64,000 bases of DNA from Phytophthora hibernalis (lineage: Eukaryota; Oomycota; Peronosporomycetes; Peronosporales; Peronosporaceae), in NCBI GenBank assembly GCA_012656075.1, contig JAAKBF010000041.1, positions 806,001-870,000 on the forward strand. The letters are read 5' to 3'. The notes beneath the pieces were generated by a model. That model searched no databases, was not told the origin of the DNA, and saw only the letters and a list, made by a program, of their open reading frames with translations. Positions 48,121 through 59,236 of the stretch are shown here, piece after piece. The position numbers and the translations under genes are program-made. Each line of letters opens with the position of its first letter. Positions within the stretch are counted from its first letter, which is position 1.

Positions 48121-48552
48121 AGTCTTGGGTAAACGTGTCTTGTACCGGGATTCCTGCCGAGTGAACAGCACTGAAGAAGCAATGACCATCACTCAGTTAA
48201 ACCTACGATGGAGAATGAAACTGTGTACACGATTGAGAGATGGTGAATCGTACCTAACTGGATTCAACCGACTTTTAGCTTTCCGAGTTAATTTTTGAAA
48301 AGAATTTACTTATAAACTACATGTATGATGAAAATTCTGCTCGGTTTTTACTATAATAAAACTGTTTTTTTAGTTAATTTTTTTATCAGTTTTACTCACC
48401 CGGTTTACTCACCCGGCTATTTTTGTGAGGGACCAATTTTTGCCAACCGACATAATGAGAGCACCAAACTGTACCATACTGAGCTCGAGTCAGATTTGCG
48501 CCTCCGCGAGTCATTGGGCGATTCGACTATCAATCAGCAAGACACCTGGGCC
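48121..48552. promoter_or_regulatory. Divergent promoter region between the R3H and bZIP genes
   Basis: 432 bp between opposed start codons. An AT-rich core lies at 48290-48390. An open frame continues upstream of 48553 to 48325 in the bZIP frame, so a longer bZIP N-terminus cannot be excluded. Confidence 0.45.
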
Positions 48553-50019
48553 ATGGACCTCTCGGCGGAAGATGACGACCTGCTGAGCTACTTCCTGTCG
48601 GCGGATGTGGCGGCCGAGAAGATGCCGCACGCGCGCCCCGTCGCGGCCGCCGCCTCGGCCGAGCAGTTCACGCTCGGGCAAACGGCGCCGTTAGCGTCGG
48701 AGCGCGCGTTCGGCGGAGACGTGGCGTCTCCATCCGCCAGCGCGTCAGCCGCCCCCTCCTTCCAGCAGTTGCAGAGCAGCTTCAGCAGCTTCGCGGAGAG
48801 CTCGTTGCTGCGACCAGCTGCCATCGATGACGAGACGTCGTCGAACGCGGGTTTGGACACGGACGAGAAGCGGCAGCGGCGATTGGCCAGGAATCGCGAG
48901 TCGGCGCGTCAGAGTCGGCGCCGCAAGAAACAGTACCTAGAGCTGCTGGAGGAGAAAGTGTCTCAGCTGACGGAGAGCATCGACGCGACCCGCGCGAGCC
49001 ACTTGGAGCGCGCGGACGAGGCGCTGAACCAGGTGCGCTCGGACATTCTGACGAACCTCACGGAGGACTTGAAGAGCGGCGGCTTGGAGGAGGTAGGTGG
49101 TGTATTTCAGAGTGAGAGTTGGAGGGGTATTCATGGTGTTTGCTGTGAAGACGGTGCAGGAGAAGATTCGACAGGGTATTATGCTCATTCAGGAGCGCTT
49201 CGGGCCGAACAGTGTGGTGAGTTGGAGCTTCAGGGAGGTAGTGGGATAGTTTGTAACTTTTTGTTGTTGCTATCTGTAGGAACGGCTTGCGGTGAAGGAC
49301 TATAACTTTCGTCAGCTGGACAACTTGCTGCTTCCGCCGTACTGCCGCTTCTTGCTGTGGCTCAGTATTCAGGAGGAGACTTTCTTTGAGGAAGCCAGTG
49401 GCGTCCCGAAGAACGCCGGGGAAGTTCCGGAGAAGAAGAAAACTCCGGTTATGGTGAAGAAGGACACGTTGTGGACGACGCTGACTAGCGACCTCGCCCT
49501 CACCTACGAACAGGATGAGAAGCTGAAATCGTTGTACAAGTAGGTGGTTTTGTACGTGAAGCTGGTGCTTTCAGCTGCATATACTGACTCAATAATTATG
49601 TGCTTCCCAACAGAACTGGCGAGACCAAGAGTAGCAAGTTGGAGCGCCGACGGGTGGCACTGGCTGTGGTATGTACTTGAGCTATGGGCTTCGTATTCAG
49701 GTGCTCTGGGTTCATTTTGTTGACCACGATTTGCTTTCCTCGTTTTTAACAGACATATTTAAGCAAGCTAAAGAAGAGCCTCGAGCAACGTTCAGAAGCC
49801 GTCCAGCGACAAACGGAAATGCTGCACTCCATTCTGACGCCGGAGCAGTCGCTAAAATACTTGCGGTGGGTGGATGCCAACCAGGATCGACTGCCCAACT
49901 ACGTGGACAAGACAATGTCAGTAGCGAACCCGGCTTCCGACTCGGTACGCGCTATTTTGAAGAAGGATGATCGCGATCTGACGGTGGAAGACGTGACCGC
50001 GCTGCTTGGAGAGCTCTAG
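48553..50019 (+). CDS. bZIP transcription factor with C-terminal helical domain
   Basis: Five exons: 48553-49092, 49151-49216, 49280-49539, 49614-49668 and 49753-50019; 1188 nt, 395 aa. The start ATG at 48553 (CCATGG) opens MDLSAEDDDLLSYFLS, an acidic activation-like segment. Basic region: NRESARQSRRRKKQ, with the canonical Asn and Arg that contact DNA; a short zipper follows (LELLEEKVSQL). The C-terminal half (YNFRQLDNLLLPPYCRFLLW, LTPEQSLKYLRWVDANQ) is a helical region found in a group of oomycete bZIP proteins. The intron 1 acceptor is ambiguous: CAG at 49157-49159 would remove three residues (TVQ) without changing frame. The nuclear role is transcription of unknown targets. No frameshift. 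Confidence 0.88.
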
Positions 50020-50672
50020 CCGTGTCTCCTCGCTTTTTGTTCCGTGCCTCGCTACCCACAAGCCTTCGCAGCCCATCGCGGTGGCCAGCCACTTTCATTT
50101 TGTTGACCGTCCGCGTATAACGCGCACCGAAAGGCGCTTGATAAAACAGTGGAGTCAATTGCCACACGATTATCTTCGTGAGCGCCAGTTCTATTATCTT
50201 CGGCATGCATCGACAATACTAAGCTTCTTCAACTACCATCTACTTCCTCTGTCCAGAAATATACTAGAAGTAGCTCACAAGGCCGTGCGCTAGCGCCCGG
50301 GTGAGCTCTGAAATTCGAAAGAAATGGAGGTGAGCTGCTTTGATTAAACACGTATCGGTACAGGTGCCTCGCCGCTTGGAGGCCGCCCTTTGGAAGCTAC
50401 CGGTACTAGTCAAATGTTGTAAGAAATAAGAAGATTTTTTTAAATAGTGGTGGTCCAGCGTAGGGAGACGAACATGAGGAGCGGTGCATTGAATTTAGGT
50501 TTCATCGTGGAAGATACTCAGGTTGATACATATCCATGGAGGGGGTATTAATAGTTGAGTCCTATTATAATAGTTTGCGTGGAAAATGTCAAATTCTGCC
50601 GGACGACAGAACCACCCACGTCGCGATGTGTGCTCCACAGAGTCCCTCTTGAACATGTTCAGATCCTGGTTG
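50020..50672. other. Stretch between bZIP and Copia II
   Basis: About 650 bp without a gene. The first part is the bZIP 3' UTR. 50330-50520 shares short blocks (GATTAAACACGTATCGG, TTTCATCGTGGAAG) with 18410-18620 and may be an old dispersed repeat. Confidence 0.4.
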
Positions 50673-50840
50673 TGTTGCAAGTTCAGGATTCATGCAAGCA
50701 TTATTTAGCAGCGACGGGCGCATACACACGGATGCGCGTGTTCACTTCTATTCAGCTACTAGGACAGGCGGCACATGGAGTCAGGATTTCGAGATAGCTT
50801 CTACTACTTCATGATCACCACAGAGGAGACGAAGGGAATA

Positions 50841-52579
50841 CAGACAACGACGGATAAATCCGACATGACATAGCGGTATCCTCCATAGTGTACGGATCCA
50901 GACAAAAAATCCGACGGTTTTTAAATAAGCGTATTATTGGCTGAAATTAAAGGTGCAAGCACAAAAACAAATCAATAACCGTATAGTTGGGTAGAAAAGA
51001 ATCTTTCGATTAAACTGTTATCTCGGGATGGTGGGGAATTGCTTTCTTGAAGCTACGGATAACTGTTTTCTTTTTGATGGCCTTCCACGCGGCAATCGTA
51101 GACTTTATAGCGCGGAGGCGTTTTCCTTAGCGGTACCACCTGTGCGTCTGCCAGCACTGTTACGAAGTTTAGCTTTTAGAGGTCCCATGACACCGACATC
51201 AAGCGGTTGACAAACCGCTGTACTGTTTGGTGGCAATGGGACCGCAGTAGCATTGCCTCCTCCGCCACAATCCGCTGTCCTTCTTCTGACACATGACACT
51301 CAAAGTTGTCAAGAAGAAGAACAGCGGGGCCATCTATTTCAAATTTTAGTAATTTTTCAACGTAAAGTTTCCAAACCCTCGCATCCATCCAAGCGTTTTC
51401 TTGCACAGCGTAGAAGTGTCCGTCCGGATACTGCCCCAATTCATCTTGTTCAATCCTGCCCCCTGGAACACCTCGGATGATGAAAAGAATCGGCATTTTG
51501 CGACCTGAAAATATCAAAAAAATTAAATATGAGAAAATTTTCAATAAAATATCAAATAAATCACAATATTTACCGTCATCGCGTACAGTGAGCACAGCAG
51601 TCATGCGACCTGCGTGCTTGTTTGCCCCCAGAGTTCGCGCTGCATCCTTTCGCCCCTTTCCTGCCCTGGACTTGGTTGGTGGCATATCAAACATGATCGC
51701 TGTTTCATCGACGTTTAGTATGCCACCGCCTTCGAAATCCTTGTACTTGTCCCAAAACTCGATAGCGAAGCGTGCCAGGTCTCCTCCAGCTCTTCCGTCG
51801 TCTTTTTGGCAGCCTGCGGCTTTTGCGAGGAAAATCCGTACCTTTATTCAAATAAAACATTAAGTAAATGGTAAAATTTTCATAATACACAATATTTTGC
51901 AAATATACATACATGCTGTTACCGATTGGCAATGCGCTGGACCATACGCTCGAGTGCGAGCTTGCCGCTTTCCTTCCCAGAGAGGTATGCCTTCATCCAG
52001 TCTGGATAGAGCTTGTGCATGAACTCTATCATGCCAGAAGTAGACAACACCTGTACATTTAAGATGAAAATGTTAGTTAGTTTCATTAGTATACAAATAC
52101 GAAGTACAACACGCACCGCTTCACTCCGCCTCACATCTTTCATGTAAGTGACTAGGTCAGGGACGCCAGGAAAAAGTTCTTTGCGCCCCTGTCCTTTGAG
52201 CGTCTTCGACACAGCGCTGCCCTTGAAGCTAAAAATGCCGTCGGCTTGTTTCTTCCAATCGTAGAGGGTGCCGCGAGCGATGCCGAGCTGCTCCGAAGCC
52301 TCCGCACGCCGTGCTGCTCCACTACGCTTAACGCTTGTCGCTTCTTTTTAATAGTGAAGCTGCGCTCGGCGCGTATCATAGTGCAAAATGAGCCTTGTTT
52401 TAGCTTTGCGGGAGGAGATTTAAACAGGAGCCATTCATTTTTTTGGTTCTGTAATTGGTGTAAAAGTGGATTATGTTAAGCTGATTGGATAAAACCCGCG
52501 ATGAGTTTACTATGGGAGCCTGGTTATTACCCACTAAATGTCGGATTTTTGGTCGATCGGATTTATCCGTCGTTGTCTG
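50841..52579 (-). mobile_element. Pogo-like element B, inserted in the Copia II 5' LTR
   Basis: 1739 bp, flanked by TA (50839-50840 and 52580-52581). Inverted ends: CAGACAACGACGGATAAATC on both sides. The intact 3' LTR shows the empty site (GGGAATAGCC), confirming the boundaries. It encodes an intron-containing transposase on the minus strand. Confidence 0.94.
51030..52379 (-). CDS. Pogo-like transposase of element B, several exons
   Basis: The N-terminal exon (52379 downward) has IKKKRQALSVVEQHGVRRL (helix-turn-helix), followed by a middle part (DLVTYMKDVRRSEA, then LYPDWMKAYLSGKESGK). The catalytic part (51694-51176 and on to about 51030) has IMFDMPPTKS after the first Asp segment, PAVLLLDNFECHVSEEGQ (second Asp) and NSTAVCQPLDVGVMG (third acidic residue). 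AT-rich introns appear at about 52050-52110, 51840-51910 and 51500-51570. Exon ends were not all resolved, so the span is approximate. Several shifts seem present (around 52310 and 51250), so activity is doubtful. Confidence 0.75.
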
Positions 52580-52915
52580 TAACCCTGCACGCAGTTCGAG
52601 CTCCCAGCTCAAACATCTATTTCATTCTCACTTTTACCCGCTAACCAACAAATTCCTTCAAAGTCTCCTACACTGCCGCGCTCTTCAGTCGACTTCCTCC
52701 TATTTAGCCTTCCATCAGGTTATGAGCCCAAAGACGACCTGCACTGACGTCATACGACTCGGCAAGTGCAAAATACGTCCAATACCTGTGATACGCGATA
52801 CCTGCCTATCCCGATACCTGCGACGCGCGAGAATCTGCGACGTGTGAGAATCTGCGACGTGTGACAACTTCAACGTGTTGCACCCGTATCACTCGCAGGC
52901 AACCCTCCAGCAGAG

Positions 52916-55900
52916 ATGAACCCCAATGATGAACTGAAACTCCCTGCTCGCCAAGGCCTGGATGCCGAGCTTCTGGCAGCATCTGACAAGAGCTCCGTAA
53001 AGCTAGAGACGGGCAGCACGGACCCCAACCCTGAACTAGCGCGCTTGCAGGCTGAGGCGTTTGAGCTGCGCCGACAAGCTGCTGCTATCACCAATACCGA
53101 CTTCCTCGGCTTATAGTGGACACCCTGCGTACCGGTACAGTGTACCACCCTGAAAAAGTGACCTTCCGATTTTGGTTACTGTTAGCGGTACCGGTATTAG
53201 TATTTAAGGGCACTCCAATGTCTTGTTGGGTTGAGGTATTAAATACGCCTGCTGTTACGATGACTCGTTAAACGATACGTGCCACGAGTCACTACAGTAC
53301 ACGCGGTACGGGCGATTAACAAGTCCATTCTGATTAACAAGCTACATGCAGAAGAAAACCGGCAATCGCTCGACAACATTTGCATTGTAGACAGAGCGGC
53401 TTCGGGTTAACTATGTCAGTACCGCAATCAGCGCGTCCACGCCCGTGCAATGGTCAGTCGCTACGTGATTTAGGTAATACAGATACATGCGCCTGATCAA
53501 AGTAGCCCCAGCGACTTCTAGCAGGAAGGGTCTTGTGGTCTAATAACTTGCACGACAACGCGGTACATGCTGTTACTGTACCGCCTCGAGTTAGTGCTGC
53601 TAGATTTAGGATCACATGAGAACAGCGAGCTCGAATACTCTACGCGGCGCCATCAGATACAGCGGCTGCAGACAGGTAGTGCGCGCATCCACCAACAAAG
53701 CAGGCAACAGGAGAAGGGCGGCTGAGGTCTGGGAGAATCTCTGAATGACTGGCAGTCGCGGAAGGAAAGTCGTCATACCGGTACGCATACTAGTACATTT
53801 GTGTCGGAATAATTGCAGCAGACTTATAAGCCGAGGAGGCGAGAGGGTTCAAATACTGCAATGCGATTGGTCGCTCTTATATGCTGGTGTCCACTATAAG
53901 CCGAGGAAGTCGGTATGATGACCGAAATCGAGAAATTCGCGCAGGATTCGCTCAGATGATGAGCGCGCAGCCGATGCTCCAGGCCGAGTTGGCTAAGCTC
54001 AGGTCATATGCAACGGCTACGACCCAACTGTACGCTGAGATCGCAAATCTCAAAGCTGAACAGCAGACGAACATGGCCGGGGCAACCTCTGCACCACCGG
54101 AACCCCTGAAACTTCAACAACTGTGCGAACGACACCAAGGATCAAGGGCGTGCAATGCCGCAAGTTTAGCGGACAAGAAGTGTATCCTGGCCTCGGATCT
54201 GGCTTCGAGGACTTCATTCTGGATAACGAGCAAGCGATTACTACAGAAACCTTGTTGAATCACTCTCGGTGGACATTGCAGATTTAAGCGTCTGTACGCG
54301 TCAACTTCCTCGAAGGAAAGGCGGCACGTTTATTTTTCACAGCAATGTGGCCTGGTGGCGCACCGAAAAACCACCCTTCAACTATGATGACTTCAAAACC
54401 AAATTGAAATCCGAATTCGGCTGTCGCCTGAACCAAGTTCAGCTGTGCAAGCGCTTAACATCCAGCAAACGCCCACATGACTCGTGGTATGAATATCTGG
54501 ACTATCTGAAATACGTGGCTCGTCTCATGAGCGGAGACCACAGCCTAATGCTGCTGGAGACGTTCCGCGCGAACGCCTGCCCCGATTTAGCTGACACTCT
54601 CATCGCCCGCATTGATCGCTCAAATGAAAATCATTTTCTGGAGGCAGACCGCACGCTTGCCCTTTTGGTCGACCTGCGCGGAGATGGCCGCATGTGCATC
54701 CCACCCGGTCGTCATACGAGCGACCAGCCGACAAAGAAACGATCCGACACCTACACTCAAAACGACCAACCTCGCAGTAGCAGTACTCACCAACAAAATT
54801 CGCGAGGCAGTCATGGCCAGGCTCATACAGCGTCTGCAAAGCCGCCCGGAAAACTCGTGTGCTACGTTTGTGACGAGGAAGGTCACCGCGGGCCTGCGTG
54901 CCCCGAGTTGGAGACAGTAAAAGCAGTGGTGAAGCGCCAGGGGCAAGCCCACAGTGCCTCCGCGACGGTAACAGAGACCACTCCATCTACCACCGAAAAT
55001 GCCGATGACGGGTACTTGTGGTTGGCAGCCTCAAGCAATCGAGGTGAACAATCGCCCCTGTCTGAGTGGATCCTTGATTCTGGCGCAACACATCATCTGT
55101 GTACGGAGCGGAGCCTACTTTTTGGTACGGAGCCTGCACACTTGTCGATAAAGATCGCTAATTCCGACACAATCGTGTCGTCGCTGAAAGGAAACTGTTT
55201 GCTCCGAGCTACGGTTGGAGGCATTCAGCGCAGCATTCTGCTTACAAATGTGTACTACTGTGAGAAACTCGGACGAAACCTGCTATCGCTATCGCAACTC
55301 ACAGCTCGAGGACTCCGATTCGTCTTTGAAGACAAGTGCACATTTTATTCGAGCAAAGGAAATATCGTCGGGGAAGCCATCGAGCAAAATGGGCTTTGGG
55401 TCGTCAATGCGACCACAAATCGGCGCTCCTGGTCAGGATGCCCACGCGCTCTTCGTTAACATGGAGAAGAGTTCGCTGCAACAATGGCACGAGAGACTCG
55501 GTCACGTGAATTTCCAGGATCTGCTGCGTATGATCAACAAAAACCTCGCGGGGGGCGTCGAGCTGGCAAACAAGAAGATTAACTTTTGTATGGCCTGCGC
55601 AGAAGGAAAACAGCCACGGAACGCACAGCCATCCCGAGACACGTCCGAATCGGCCCCTACGGACGAGCTTGGCGCGGTGATATGCATGGACTTGAAGACC
55701 GACCTCAAGTCTGACCGTAATGGCCATCGCCACGTACTCACCATCGTAGATCACGCGTCCAACTACAACCATGTATTCCTCCTACACACGAAGAACGAGA
55801 CATTCGACAAGTTCTTACTGTTTGCAAACGACTTCCAGCGTCAATACGACCTCAAGATCAAGGTCGTACGTACCGATGGAGGGGAGAGTTTCTTAACTCG

Positions 55901-58344
55901 CAGTTCGACGATTATGCGGCTCGCAACGGCATCCGCTTACAGTACACCCATCCAGACACATCAGCGTCTAACGGGAAAGCTGAGCGCTTTCACCGGACAC
56001 TCATGAATTAGGCTCGAACTATGTTCTGGGCATCGACGCTTCCGCAACGATATTGGGGAGATGCCGTACTCTGCTCGTCCTACATCCGCAACAGAATCCC
56101 GACCAGAGCAAACGCCGACTATAAGTCCCCCATCGATGTGTTCACTGGAAAACAGCCTCGAGTCTCCCACATCCTAAAGTTCGGATCGAAATGCACGGTG
56201 TTCGTTCCCCGCAAGACCGGTCGGAGTCTGCACAAACGAGCCGAGAAGGCGATAATACTTGGCGTCTCGACAAAGCAAAAAGGTTACCGACTTCTGCTGC
56301 CACGAACAAAGAAATTTGTGACCAGCCCTGACGTTCAAAACATCGACAATCTGGACGTACAGGGCCCCAGTACAGCCGAAGTACTCCAAGAGTTACACGG
56401 AGAAAATTCCTTCCCAACGCTGCGTGCACGGGGCATCGGATCCAGCTGCAGTGCAAGTCTCCACTCAGCCAGACCCTGATCAATCCAGTATCCAAAGTGA
56501 CGACAATGATGTTGGCGTTCCAGAAGATTTCGGGCGTCCAATTCCCGCAGGTGTTCTTCGGCGAGTCTTTGGGAGACGTGGGCGCGATAATTCTGCTGAT
56601 TTCGAGCTACCTCCGTCATTTCTAGACGCATTTGCTGGAACTGCCCACGCTTTGATGACCATTCACGCAAATGACCACGTGAAAGAACCTCAGTCTGTAG
56701 CTCAAACCATGCGCACCAAGAATTGGGCAGAATGGAGAGCTGCCATGGATAAAGAGCTTACTGAATTAAACGCAAATGGTACCTGGGAACTCGTCGATGC
56801 GCCCGATGGAGCCAATATCGTCACGTCAAAATGGGTCTACAGGATCAAGTTTGGAAGCAACGGCGAGCTAGAACGATTTAAGGCCAGGTTGGTTGCGCGA
56901 GGATTTACACAGAGGTACGGCGTCGATTTTGAGTCAACATTCTCTCCGGTCTTGAAGATTTCAAGCTTAAGATTTATTGTAATGCTAGCCGCGATCTGGA
57001 ATGTCAAGCTCCGCCAGGGTGACGTGCACAACGCGTACCTAAAGTCAGCATTGGACAAGCCGATCTACCTCAAACCACCTCCTGGAACGACTCATGCAAA
57101 CGACAATCGCGTATGGCTGACTTTACGGGCTGAAGCAAAGCGGCAAGTTGTGGAACGATCTCATTGACGCATTCCTGCAAGCCAAAGGATTTCAACGATC
57201 CCGAATTGACCCATGCCTTTATTTTCTCCGACAACACGGCATGCTTTGCGTCTTGGGGCTCTATGTGGACGACATATTAATTGTGAGCCAGGACCCGAAG
57301 ATATCTGATCTCGTGATGACTCAACTTGCCGAGCGATTCAACATCAAGGACCTCGGTGAGCAACGAAAGTGTCTTGGTATTTGTATTGACTACACTGCAA
57401 GTGGCATCGCTGTTCACCAGCACCAGACAACTCTCGACTTACTGGCCAAAGTTGGGTTAGACCAATGCAAAGCGTCACCAACACCGATGGATGTCAACCA
57501 CCGCTTCTTCGAGGAAAATGGAGAACCATTTCAAGACACGACATTGTATCGAGAGGTGATTGGAAGCCTCCTATGGTTATCCAACTGCACGCGGCCGGAC
57601 ATCGCCCCAGCAACAAACTGCCTTTCTCGGTTCGTATCGTGCCCAACATCATCACATTGGAACGGGGTTAAGCGGATCGTGCTATACATGAGAGGCAGCG
57701 CCGACACAGGACTGTTTTTCAAATTTGGGAACGGCATCGCGTCAAGACTCCAACCGGTCATTTATTCTGATGCGAATTGGGCCGGTGACTCATCCAGTGC
57801 AAAGTCGACCAGCGGATCGGTTCTCCAGATTAACGGCATGACTATCTCGTGGTCGTCGCGGAAACAAACTACTGTGGCGCTGTCGACTATGGAAGCCGAG
57901 TACGTTGCTGCGTGCTCAGCTGTCCAAGACTGCATTGCAATTCGTCAATTTCTCCAAGAGCTCGAGCTGATGTCACAAAATGATGCGATTCTGTTCAGGG
58001 TGGACAACCAATCGGCGATAAAATCAATGGAGAATGCTGTCACCACTCAGCGCACCAGGCACCTGCAGATCAAGTATCATTTCATTCGAGATGTAATCGC
58101 CAACAAGCAAGTCCAGGACCAATACTGCCCGACACAGCAACAACTTGCCGACATTTTCACCAAAGCTACCGATCGTATCATTTTTGAGCGATTGGGCAGC
58201 ATGCTTCGCCTCACAAGTCATGCTCGAGGGGGAATGTTGCAAGTTCAGGATTCATGCAAGCATTACTTAGCAGTGATTTACGATGAACGAGAGCGACGGG
58301 CGCCTACACACGGATGCGCATGCTCACTTCTATTCAGCTACTAG
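52916..58344 (+). pseudogene. Copia II gag-pol polyprotein, interrupted and broken
   Basis: Gag starts at 52916 (MNPNDELKLPARQGLDAE), is interrupted at 53097-53913, and resumes with a coiled-coil-like part (MMSAQPMLQAELAKLRSYA). The frame 54269-55459 has the CCHC knuckle CYVCDEEGHRGPAC and the protease motif WILDSGATHH. Integrase pieces follow (WHERLGHVNFQDLLRMI, VVRTDGGES), then reverse transcriptase (WAEWRAAMDKELTELNANGT, GDVHNAYLKS, catalytic GLYVDDILIVS) and RNase H (VIYSDANWAGDSSSAKSTSG, TMEAEYVAACSA). Frame changes occur near 54180, 55430, 55890, 56480 and 57130, and an in-frame TAG lies at 56009-56011. It ends at 58344, inside the 3' LTR. Confidence 0.9.
53097..53913. mobile_element. 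817-bp non-autonomous TA-flanked transposon inside Copia II gag
   Basis: Perfect inverted ends of about 27 bp (CCGACTTCCTCGGCTTATAG and onward GTGGACACC), flanked by TA (53095-53096, 53914-53915). No transposase is encoded. TA target and size suggest cross-mobilisation by a Tc1/mariner or pogo enzyme. A second, truncated copy is at 41797-42190. Confidence 0.93.
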
Positions 58345-58558
58345 GACAGGCGGCACATGGAGTCAGGACTTCGAGATAGCTTCTACTACTTCATGATCAC
58401 CACAGAGGAGACGAAGGGAATAGCCTTGCACGCAGTTCGATCTCCCAGCTAAAACATCTATTTCATTCTCACTTTTACCCGCTAACCAACAAATACCTTC
58501 AAAATCTCCAACACTGCCGCGCTCTTCAGTCGACTTCCTCCTATTTAGCCTTCCATCA
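58235..58558 (+). repeat. 3' LTR of Copia II
   Basis: 324 bp, uninterrupted, followed by the GGTTG duplication. Confidence 0.94.
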
Positions 58559-58563
58559 GGTTG

Positions 58564-59131
58564 TACGTACTGGGTACGAGCAAAGGGAACATAGTGCACC
58601 GGCTTCTATTGTTATAATTGGAAAGAAACTTTCATAGATGTTGCGTGAATGTTGAACTAGCACGCCACATACAGCACGCAGCTTTTGACTAGTTCTCGCT
58701 ATATATTAGTGATTGGAGTGAGTTTGGCTCATGTTAATATCGGGATCTCTAAGGTTAGCAAGTTGAAGTTGCTTTATGAGAGGAATCTGACCAAAAGCAA
58801 AAATTGATATGTAATTTTGTCAGTTCTTGAGGGTTTATTAGATTTGGAGATAAGCTGTTGAGCTGGTGCGTGTTGTTGATTTTTGTGATTTTTGGCAAGC
58901 ATGCTTTTTGAGCGGAAAATCGGATCACTGATTTACTCTGAAATAAATTTCAGAGAACACCACTATGGATGACCAAGCGGGGGAGGGGTGAATTAGTCAT
59001 CCATTCCAGTTGACTTTGGTTCTTGGTGATACCGTCTAACGGAAATGCGCGCGTCCATTGCACTCTTACCTTACTTTCAAAATTCCTGTCTGAAACTCAA
59101 GCAAATCAACACGTACCAACCTTATTCCAAC
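58564..59131. other. Spacer with dispersed repeat copy 2
   Basis: 568 bp. 58870-58957 matches 24530-24600 (AAGCATGCTTTT, AAAATCGGATCACTGA, TTTCAGAGAAC). The rest shows no gene; the region just before 59132 would be the promoter of the Old Yellow Enzyme fragment. Confidence 0.5.
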
Positions 59132-59231
59132 ATGGCCCCGTCCACCCCGAAGCTCTTCACGTCCGTGACTCTCGGTGACAAGAACCCCATCCAACTCAAG
59201 CATCGAGTGGCCATGGCACCTCTCACCAGGC
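59132..59231 (+). pseudogene. Old Yellow Enzyme (NADH:flavin oxidoreductase) N-terminal fragment
   Basis: From ATG 59132: MAPSTPKLFTSV, then GDKNPIQLKHRVAMAPLTR. This is the FMN-binding first strand of OYE / 12-oxophytodienoate reductase proteins, ending in the conserved APLTR. The frame runs into the hAT element at 59237. Beyond the far end of the hAT element (after 61366) I do not recognise the rest of the enzyme, so only this piece survives. About 33 of roughly 370 residues remain. Confidence 0.72.
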
Positions 59232-59236
59232 ATCCC

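Larger units (their letters stand above)
50673..52717 (+). repeat. 5' LTR of Copia II, interrupted
   Basis: The LTR parts are 50673-50840 and 52582-52717; the rest is pogo-like B. Compared with the 3' LTR it lacks an internal segment of about 20 bp (TGATTTACGATGAACGAGAG present only in the 3' copy). Confidence 0.92.
50673..58558 (+). mobile_element. Copia II, Ty1/Copia LTR retrotransposon with two nested insertions
   Basis: Flanked by the 5-bp duplication GGTTG (50668-50672 and 58559-58563). The LTRs run TGTTGCAAG...CCATCA (TG...CA). A purine tract (CGAGGGGGA) precedes the 3' LTR. Pogo-like element B lies within the 5' LTR and an 817-bp TA element within gag; subtracting both leaves about 5.3 kb, normal for Copia. 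Gag, protease, integrase, RT and RNase H are all recognisable but broken. Confidence 0.95.

Noticed and set aside
47795..48298. Plus-strand 167-aa frame
   Set aside because: Antisense shadow of the first R3H exon.
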